DNA from: Xenophilus sp. AP218F
GTDB lineage: Bacteria > Pseudomonadota > Gammaproteobacteria > Burkholderiales > Chromobacteriaceae
Length of the DNA stretch: 64,000 nt
NCBI GenBank assembly: GCA_002213445.1
Contig: NJIE01000003.1
Location: 248,001-312,000 of the forward strand
Direction: 5' to 3'
The stretch's first letter is position 1. Every line of letters begins with the position of its first letter. A program made the position numbers and the translations under genes. The notes under the pieces were generated by a model. The model was not told the origin of the DNA. It did not search any database and saw nothing but the letters and a program-made list of their open reading frames with translations. Below are positions 57,199 through 64,000 of the stretch, piece after piece.

Positions 57199-58518
57199 AT
57201 GAGGACAGGAATAAAAGTTGGCTTGCTAGCTAGTGTGGCGATTCTAGTTGCCGCAGCTTTTGGTGGTTGGAAATATTGGCAGTTCCGACAACAAGTTGTC
57301 GTCGAGCGGCTAGCTATGGATGGCGAACCAGGCAAACAGTTGGCTCACGCCATCATGGACAAAATGTACGGAAAGGAGGCTTACGATAGCGAAGCAGAGT
57401 GTTGGTCAGTAGAGCAAAAAGCCAGCAAAAGCAAGCCTTCTTTCACCTATTGTATGCAACCAATCGCTCTTGACAAGGCTCAAATTTCCGGACAGCACCA
57501 GCTTTATCTGTTTGCCACCAACATTGCGCATGACTTCGACCATGATTTCGAAGCCGTAGATGAGGGGTGGGGTGGTGCGTTTGTTGTAGACGCCGAAACC
57601 TTGGAGCCGATTGCCGGAAAAAAATTGCTACCTGTTGTCAACGACAGCCGAAATGATATTGGCAGCGCCAAATTGATGCAGCTATCCAAAGACGGTGTTC
57701 TAGGTTGGCTGGTAGTAGGAAGTTTCCAAAAACGTGAAATGCCAGAGGTTCCACAAATTTTTATCGTCAAAGATAAAAAGATCATCGATGCATCCGGAAA
57801 TTTGTACGGCTCCGACAGTGCTTATTACTCTTCAGAGTATGAGTTGGATGCTACCAAAACCGACGCAGGTTTTTATCCTCTACGCGTCAAAATCAAAAAT
57901 AGAGAGGAAAAAACTATAGCCAGTTTTAACTTCCGTTTCGACAAAAAATCTAATAAATACTTATGTGCAGACCAAGCCTGCCACGATAGAAAGGGCATGC
58001 CTGAATACGATGAGTCTAGCGAAGCGGGAGAGCAGGAAACCGAAACGCCCCCTCCCGCCAACGCCAACGAAGCATTGTTTAATGACAATACCAAGTTATC
58101 CGACGCAGATTTGAAAGACATACTAGGGGCGATTAATGCCACTTACGTGGTGAAGGACCAGAAAACTTGGGGATTCGTCACACCGCAGTGCCATACTCCA
58201 TTTCCCCTTAACGCCACAATTCCCGACGATGCGAAGGCTGACCAAAAATTTATCTGGATCGAGGGCGGAGATAGTTGCACCTCAGGAAATACCGAAAATT
58301 CTGTCTGGCTATTCATCCGTGGAGAAGATGGCCACTTGCGCTCCAATCTAGGAGTGCCTGCCAAAAAAATCATCGTCACAGAAGAGCACCATGATGGTTA
58401 CAACGATATTCGTCTGTCTGGAAATGGATTTTGCGAAGCAATATGGCGATGGGATGGTAATCAGTATCAGCACTTAAAAAATATCGCAACACAACCTGGC
58501 GGCTGCGATAGCAAGTAA
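57199..58518 (+). CDS. Membrane-anchored hypothetical protein
   Basis: 439 residues. One N-terminal helix (VGLLASVAILVAAAFGGW) anchors a large periplasmic part with paired cysteines (ECWSVEQ/YCMQP, LCADQACHD, DSCTSG, GFCEA), suggesting disulfides. A low-complexity acid/proline stretch (about 275-290) splits it in two. The second half starts SDADLKDILGAI. No family recognised. The gene is AT-richer than the backbone and lies between two IS elements. Confidence 0.7.
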   Translation: MRTGIKVGLLASVAILVAAAFGGWKYWQFRQQVVVERLAMDGEPGKQLAHAIMDKMYGKEAYDSEAECWSVEQKASKSKPSFTYCMQPIALDKAQISGQHQLYLFATNIAHDFDHDFEAVDEGWGGAFVVDAETLEPIAGKKLLPVVNDSRNDIGSAKLMQLSKDGVLGWLVVGSFQKREMPEVPQIFIVKDKKIIDASGNLYGSDSAYYSSEYELDATKTDAGFYPLRVKIKNREEKTIASFNFRFDKKSNKYLCADQACHDRKGMPEYDESSEAGEQETETPPPANANEALFNDNTKLSDADLKDILGAINATYVVKDQKTWGFVTPQCHTPFPLNATIPDDAKADQKFIWIEGGDSCTSGNTENSVWLFIRGEDGHLRSNLGVPAKKIIVTEEHHDGYNDIRLSGNGFCEAIWRWDGNQYQHLKNIATQPGGCDSK

Positions 58519-58586
58519 TATTCATGACTTGGCTATTTTAAAAAGAATAGCCAATGCTCTTCACAAATAGCCTTGGGTTTATAAAA

Positions 58587-59387
58587 ATGAAGCCAACTCT
58601 ACTACTAACAACCATATTGTATATTCCTACTTTAACCACCGCCAGTGTGATTACCAACTTCGACACTCCTCCAGTCATAGATCTGTCTAGTCAGCTGCAA
58701 AAAATGCGCCACAGCTCGCGCAGTATCCCTATCCAGGCATTTCCTCCCAAAAGCGACACGAGAATATTTCACAAATCTGACAGCAAACTAACGCTTGACC
58801 CCCCTTTCGAATTACCCACAGAGGCTCTGTCAGTCGCCCCAAACGTACAGCGAGTCGGAAAAACTCTTTTCATTAAGACATCCACTGGAACGCTTCAATT
58901 CAAGAACTGGCGTATTATTAAGGGCGATGGCGACTCCTCTACTTTTGTATATCGCGGCATAGTCGCAGGTAGCCCGCTTCAACGAGTGGATATGTACATG
59001 GGCCAAGATGCGCCAGGTAGCATGCTAATCAACAATATCAATGGGAAAGTCTACTTCCTTCACAGTGGAGATCATCCTGTTGCTGTTTCACCAGACGGTG
59101 CCTTCGTCTTAGAAGTAACGACAGGAGATTGGCGCTTACAACTTGTTTCACTAGCATCTACGAAGCCAAAGACCGAAATATTTTGCACAGCAAACTCTGA
59201 GGGCTCCATTGAAACAGAAATTCACTCGTGGAGTCAGCCTCCCGCAAATGGTTTTGATTTAATAATAAAAACCAACCAGCAAAATTTACCTATTCGTTTT
59301 ACTCGCACAACTAACTCGTGGCGCATAAACAGTAGTCAGTCTGTCCTGTTAGAAAAATTAGGTGTTCGCTGCAGCATGCCTAGCTGA
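58587..59387 (+). CDS. Secreted hypothetical protein
   Basis: 266 residues starting MKPTLLLTTILYIPTLTTAS, a signal peptide. The rest is beta-rich with VYRGIVAGSPLQRVDMYMG and GKVYFLHSGDHPVAV; a single cysteine pair (IFCTAN, VRCSMPS) could form a disulfide. Family unknown. It follows the anchored protein after 68 bp, in the same direction, and may be in its operon. AT-rich. Confidence 0.65.
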   Translation: MKPTLLLTTILYIPTLTTASVITNFDTPPVIDLSSQLQKMRHSSRSIPIQAFPPKSDTRIFHKSDSKLTLDPPFELPTEALSVAPNVQRVGKTLFIKTSTGTLQFKNWRIIKGDGDSSTFVYRGIVAGSPLQRVDMYMGQDAPGSMLINNINGKVYFLHSGDHPVAVSPDGAFVLEVTTGDWRLQLVSLASTKPKTEIFCTANSEGSIETEIHSWSQPPANGFDLIIKTNQQNLPIRFTRTTNSWRINSSQSVLLEKLGVRCSMPS

Positions 59388-59425
59388 TTTATTGCTTGAT
59401 CAACTTACCACCACATGGCCAAATC

Positions 59426-59806
59426 ATGAATAATTTAAAAAAAACTTACAGTCTAACTATCGCGTTTCTTTTAGCCATTAGCCAATCAGCCTTCGCCCAA
59501 CCCATTCAGGTCTCTCCGGACGAGACCACCACAATTAATTTAAGTGGCATTATAGTTGGCCCAATTGTGACAGGCAGCAAAAAGGATGGTACCTTTTTCA
59601 AGGCTTATCACCTAAAATTGCCCAAACCAATAAATTTTGACGATAGCGATGCCTGTGGCGAACAGAAGATAAGCAGCCTACCACTAAATGAATTCGGCAT
59701 GGATAAGTACAAAGGGAAGAGGGTCCACATAAAAGCTCATATCATTTGCCAATTAAGAGGCACCGGCAGCTACCATCTCCAAGACCTGCGGATACAACCA
59801 CAATAA
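59426..59806 (+). CDS. Secreted small protein, DUF4431-like
   Basis: 126 residues with a signal peptide (YSLTIAFLLAISQSAFAQP). The mature part (TTINLSGIIVGP, YHLKLPKPINF, DKYKGKRVHIKAHIIC, YHLQDLRI) resembles DUF4431 proteins, a small OB-like secreted family of unknown role. The TAA stop at 59804-59806 lies inside the 9-bp duplication of the IS element that follows, so the gene remains whole. Confidence 0.65.
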   Translation: MNNLKKTYSLTIAFLLAISQSAFAQPIQVSPDETTTINLSGIIVGPIVTGSKKDGTFFKAYHLKLPKPINFDDSDACGEQKISSLPLNEFGMDKYKGKRVHIKAHIICQLRGTGSYHLQDLRIQPQ

Positions 59807-59808
59807 TG

Positions 59809-60840
59809 GGCGCTGTTGCATAAATCCTGAACAGGCGAGTTTCCCCTTTCCCCAAGCGGACTTACGCCACCGCCACCGTGCATGGACGGCCCAACATGCT
59901 GAAGCGGTTCAAGATGGCAACGCGCAGTTGCAGCTCTGCCACTTGACCCTCGAAGCGGCGGGCCGTCACCCTTTCACCCAGCCGTTTGAAGCAATGCATT
60001 TTGGTTTCCACCAGGCTGCGGCGATGGTAGCCGCTCCAGCGTTTCCAGATCGTCCGGCCTAGTCGCTTGGTCGCCCGCAGAATCTCGTTGCGAGCCAGCA
60101 CACCCAGCGAACTTCCTTTCCACGATCTCGCATTCTTGCGGGTCGGGATGCATCCCGTTGCGCCTCGCGCGGCAATCGCCTCATGACATGCTTTGGTATC
60201 GAAAGCCCCGTCGCCGCTCACGCAGCCTATCGGCTCATCAGCCGGGATTTGCGCCAATAGCGAAGGCAGCATTTGCGCATCGCCCTGGCGGTTGTCCGTG
60301 ACTTCAATGGCCCGGATTTGCAGGGTTTCCGCATCGATGCCGAGATGCACTTTTCGCCATTGCCGGCGATATTCCGCGCCATGCTTCTTGGTTTTCCACT
60401 CGCCTTCACCCAGCATCTTGATGCCGGTGCTATCGACCAGTAGATGCAGCGCGCCAGCACTTTTCTGGTAGGGAATATTGACCTGCAGCGTCTGCTGCCG
60501 TCTGGGCAGCGTGCTGTAGTCGGGGATGCCCCAGCCCAAGCCCGCCAGCTTGAGCAGACTTTGGATAAAACCGATGGTTTGCCGCAACGCCAGTCCAAAC
60601 AGGTTTTTGATGGTCAGGCAGAATTGAATGGCGGCATCGCTATAGGTCTGCGTCCGTCCGCGTTTGCCTTGAGGAGCCGCCTGCCATGACATGCTGGTGA
60701 GCCAGACGGACAGAGAGCCGCGTTGGATCAGGGCTTGGTTGTAGGCGTTCCAGTTGGTCGTTCGGTAGCGTTTTGGAGCGGGCTTGGTCATGCCACTATC
60801 TTACCAAGCCGCGGGACGGGCGGATTTGTGCAACAACGCC
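59809..60840. mobile_element. IS5-family, IS903-type insertion sequence
   Basis: 1032 bp. Inverted ends GGCGCTGTTGCATAAATC and GGCGTTGTTGCACAAATC, and a perfect 9-bp duplication ACAATAATG at 59800-59808 and 60841-60849. Nine bases is the IS903 length. The sharp duplication suggests recent insertion. Confidence 0.95.
59862..60791 (-). CDS. IS903-type transposase
   Basis: 309 residues of the IS5/IS903 group: YRTTNWNAYNQALIQRGSL start, DSTGIKMLGEGEWK (first Asp), SGDGAFDTKACHEA (second Asp) and RRSLVETKMHCFKRLGE (Glu). Intact. Confidence 0.93.
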   Translation of the reverse strand: MTKPAPKRYRTTNWNAYNQALIQRGSLSVWLTSMSWQAAPQGKRGRTQTYSDAAIQFCLTIKNLFGLALRQTIGFIQSLLKLAGLGWGIPDYSTLPRRQQTLQVNIPYQKSAGALHLLVDSTGIKMLGEGEWKTKKHGAEYRRQWRKVHLGIDAETLQIRAIEVTDNRQGDAQMLPSLLAQIPADEPIGCVSGDGAFDTKACHEAIAARGATGCIPTRKNARSWKGSSLGVLARNEILRATKRLGRTIWKRWSGYHRRSLVETKMHCFKRLGERVTARRFEGQVAELQLRVAILNRFSMLGRPCTVAVA

Positions 60841-60990
60841 ACAATAATGTCAAATCTGCTTTTTATAAAATCGACGGACACCTAATTTAGCGACGCCCAA
60901 TACTTTCTCTATTGATCTCCTCTATGGCAAAATTTGCTCTCTGGCATACTGTCTACTGCTAAAGCCTTTCCTCCTCGCTAGCACTTTTAA

Positions 60991-63717
60991 ATGTTTCAAG
61001 CAACCGATCGCCTCGCCTGGCGCGTCCGCGCCGCCGCCTCCGGCGTCCAGTTGCTGCCCTGCCTGCAACAACGGCAGACAGACGGCTGGAGCCGCGGCCG
61101 GCTGCTGCCGCTGGCCAAATTGCTGTTTCCCGACGAGCCTCAACCGTGGCTGACGCCGCAGGACGCGCTGCTGTGCCAGGCGCTGACCGCGCTATGGCGC
61201 GGCGCGGACGGCGACGAGGCCGGGCTGGACGGCCTGCCGCTGCTGCCGCTGCTGGCGGGCCACCCGGCGCTGTTCCAGGCCGACGCGCCGGAGCGGCCGC
61301 TGCGGCTGACGGCCGGGCAAGTGGCGCTGGAAATCGCCCGCGAGGGCGCGCAGATCACACTGCGGCTCACCCCGCCCGGCATCGCCGGCTGCGGCGGCGT
61401 GCTGTGGCAACAAACCGCGCCGGACCGGATCAGCGTCTACCGGCTGGACGAAGAAGTGGCGCAGATCGCCGACCTGCTGGGCCACAGCCTGACCCTGCCC
61501 TGGCAGGCGCGGATGAAGGTGCTGGACGCCATCCGCGACATCGCCCCCGCGCTGCCGGTACACGACGTCAGCCCGCGCTTCGACGACAGCCTGCCCAGCC
61601 AGCCGGCCGACCCCACGCTCTACGCGCTGCTGACGCCGGCCGACGACGGGCTGCGGCTGCAGCTGAAGGTGCGGCCGCACCCGCAAAGCGCCTGGTACGC
61701 GCCCGGCGGCGGCCCGCCCGGCATGGTGCTGACCGTGGACGGCGAAACCACGCAGCTGCGCCGCGACCTGCCCGCCGAGCGCCGCCGCCTGCGCGCCGCG
61801 CTGGCCGCCTGCCCCGCCCTCGCGCTCGCCAGCCGCGAGCGCGACGAATGGCTGCTGCCGGAACGCCAGGCGGCGCTGGCCCTGTTGGCCGAACTGCAAG
61901 CCATGGGCGAAGACGCCCTGCAATGCGTCTGGCCGCAGGGAGAACGGATGCGCATCGCAGGCCAGGGCGGCCTGCCGCAGCTCAAGCTGAAGGCCAAGCG
62001 CGGCGGCGGCTGGCTGGAAGTCAGCGGCCAGCTGGAGCTGGACGACGGCCGGGTGCTGGCGCTGCGCCACCTGCTGGACGCCTTGCGACAACAGCCGGGG
62101 CCTTATCTCAAACTCTCCGAAACCGACTGGCTGGCCCTGTCCGACGCCTTGTCCGGCCAGTTGCGGCAACTGGCGCGACTGGCCGACCACGCCCAGGGCG
62201 ACGCCCTCCGCCTCAGCCCGCTGGCCGCGCCCAGGCTGGCCGAGCTGGGCGCGCAGGCCGGCAGCTTCGAACGCGACGACGGCTTCGTTCGCCAGCTGGC
62301 GCGGCTGGAGCAGGCGCAAGCCTTCACCCCGCAACCGCCGCCGACGCTGCGCGCCGCGCTGCGGCCGTATCAGCTGCAAGGCTTCCAGTGGATGGCGCGG
62401 ATGGCCGAATGGGGCACGGGCGCCTGTCTGGCCGACGATATGGGCCTGGGCAAGACGGTGCAGACGCTGGCGCTGCTGCTCGCCCGCGCCTCGCTCGGCC
62501 CGCAGCTGGCGGTGGCGCCCACCTCGGTGGCGCTCAACTGGCTGGCCGAGGCCGCCCGCTTCGCCCCCAGCCTGCGCCTGCGCGCCTACCAGCAGCAGCG
62601 CCGGCTGGACGACGTCGGTCCCGGCGACCTGGTGGTGGTCAGCTATGGCCTGCTGCAGCGCGAGGCCGACGCATTTTGCGAGGTGCATTGGGCCACGGCG
62701 GTGCTGGACGAGGCGCAGGCGATCAAGAACCCGCAAAGCCAGCGCGCCCAGGTGGCCCAAAGCCTGCGCGCCGATTTCCGGCTGGCCGCCAGCGGCACCC
62801 CGGTGGAAAACCATCTGCTGGAGCTGTGGAGCCTGTTCCGCTTCGCCGCTCCCGGCCTGCTGGGCAACCAGGCCCAGTTCGAAACCCGCTTCGCCCAGCC
62901 GATCGCCGACGGCGACGAGACCGCCCGCGCCGAACTCAAGGCGCTGATCCAACCCTACCTGCTGCGCCGCACCAAGCGCGAGGTGCTGACCGAGCTGCCG
63001 CCGCGCAGCGACATCAACCGGCTGGTGGAGCTGTCGGATCAGGAACGCCACGTCTACGAGGCGATGCGGCAGCAGGCATTGGACAAGCTGGCCGAAGCCG
63101 ACCCGGCCGCCGGCGGCCGCAATATGCAGGTGCTGGCCGAGCTGACCCGGCTGCGCCGCTTCTGCTGCCACCCGCGGCTGGCGCAGCCGGACAGCGCGCT
63201 GCCGGCCAGCAAGCTGGCGGCCTTCGCCGAGATTTGCGAAGAGCTGTTGGCCAACGGCCACAAGGCGCTGGTTTTCAGCCAGTTCGTCGATCATCTGGCC
63301 ATCGTCGCCAGCCATCTGGACGCGCTGGGCGCGCGCTACCACTACCTGGACGGCGGCACCCCCACCCGCCAGCGCAAGGCCAGCATGGACGCGTTCCAGG
63401 CCGGCGACGGCGACCTGTTCCTGATCAGCCTGAAAGCCGGCGGCACCGGCCTCAACCTCACCGCCGCGGACTACGTCATCCACCTGGACCCGTGGTGGAA
63501 CCCGGCGGTGGAGGACCAGGCCAGCGACCGCGCCCACCGCATGGGCCAGCGGCGGCCGGTCACCGTCTATCGGCTGATCGCCGCCGGCACCATAGAAGAA
63601 AAGATCGTTGCCCTGCACGCCGAAAAGCGGGCGCTGGCCGACAGCCTGCTCGAGGGCGGCGACGCCAGCGCCCGGCTGGACGCAGAAGCGCTATTGGCCC
63701 TGCTGCGGCAAAACTGA
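60991..63717 (+). pseudogene. SNF2-family helicase, probably lacking its 5' end
   Basis: 908 residues from ATG 60991. The SNF2 core is complete: LADDMGLGKTVQTLALL near 480, VLDEAQAIKNPQSQ near 573, LISLKAGGTGLNLTAADYV and RAHRMGQRRPVTVYRL at the end. The first residues (FQATDRLAWRV, then GWSRGRLLPL) look like the middle of the region that, in larger bacterial SNF2 proteins, follows an N-terminal SWIM zinc finger. No ribosome site precedes the ATG, and the DNA just upstream is AT-rich island sequence. The gene may still make a shorter protein. Confidence 0.7.
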
Positions 63718-63899
63718 GGCTTGGCGACTGTCCGGATGGGCAGGCCATGGCAACCCAAAATTCATATAAACCGCGAGCAGCCTGTTTACGATGTCTCCTC
63801 GCCGAAACGGCCGCCCGGCCCCACGCGGGGACCGACAACGACAAACCGGCGCGCCGGCCGGCCCGGCGTCACCCACATCACGTTTGCCACGGAGACATC

Positions 63900-64000
63900 A
63901 TGAAACAGAAATCGCTCGCCCTGCTGCTGACCGCGGCGCTGGCGCTGGCCAGCGGCCAGGCCCTGGCCTGGGGCCAGGAAGGCCACCGCATCACTGGCTA
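63900..64000 (+). CDS. S1/P1-type nuclease, N-terminal part only
   Basis: ATG 63900 after GGAG. A signal peptide (LALLLTAALALASGQALA) is followed by WGQEGHRIT. The mature N-terminal Trp and the His in W-G-x-x-G-H are zinc ligands in S1/P1 nucleases. A secreted or periplasmic single-strand nuclease; the rest lies beyond the window. Confidence 0.85.
   Translation, partial: MKQKSLALLLTAALALASGQALAWGQEGHRITG

Noticed and set aside
61192-63618. 800-codon minus-strand frame opposite the SNF2 helicase
   Set aside because: Shadow frame; helicase motifs lie on the plus strand.

Overview
The window comes from the replication-origin region of a GC-rich betaproteobacterium, most likely a Chromobacterium (Chromobacteriaceae). 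The evidence is the order mnmE-yidC-yidD-rnpA-rpmH | dnaA-dnaN-gyrB without recF, the DUF1484 protein family, the heme-use genes under a Fur box and the overall codon bias. The genus call is inference. No rRNA, tRNA or CRISPR array was seen.

Layout. (1) 1-14374 is an iron-siderophore locus: two ABC exporter half-transporters, an ECF sigma factor behind a Fur box, a carrier-condensation NRPS, a flavin N-hydroxylase, a cyclization-cyclization-adenylation NRPS whose own carrier domain has lost its serine, a free aryl-carrier protein and a PLP histidine decarboxylase. Together they predict an N-hydroxyhistamine siderophore of the anguibactin/acinetobactin/pseudomonine type. (2) 14427-15844 holds an IS3-family element with a nonsense mutation and att-like repeats at the 3' end of mnmE. 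(3) 15845-25175 is the conserved origin core. (4) 25179-37891 is a complete Tn7-like transposon. It has TGT...ACA ends, TnsB-type TGACA/TGTCA repeats and a 5-bp target duplication AAGGG, and it sits exactly at the gyrB stop codon. It encodes TnsA, TnsB, TnsC and two TniQ/TnsD proteins (the first frameshifted in a G8 tract). Its cargo includes a nuclease-fold NACHT NTPase (candidate phage defence), a two-gene membrane unit next to an integron attC-like site, and small genes. (5) 37897-38125 is a 229-bp inverted-repeat mini-element that abuts the transposon. (6) 38190-46404 is a three-gene type III-like restriction-modification island (Res, Mod, and a RelE-fold/UvrD helicase fusion). (7) 46405-48327 carries prophage-like debris: a C4-type antisense RNA in front of a DUF1484 gene, and a DUF3883 nuclease-fold protein. 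(8) 48539-56177 is backbone: RecQ-family helicase, Fur-box hutW-hutX-chuY heme genes (chuY frameshifted), cysteine dioxygenase, DsbG, HemL. (9) 56235-60990 is an AT-richer insertion with an IS5-family element, three secreted or anchored proteins of unknown function and an IS903-type element with 9-bp duplications. It lies against a SNF2 helicase gene that appears to have lost its 5' end. The window closes inside an S1/P1 nuclease gene.

How the parts fit. The siderophore locus and the heme genes share Fur-type operators and would be induced by iron starvation. The Tn7-like element appears to use the gyrB 3' end as a safe site and to import defence cargo. The neighbouring R-M island makes the stretch downstream of gyrB a small defence island.
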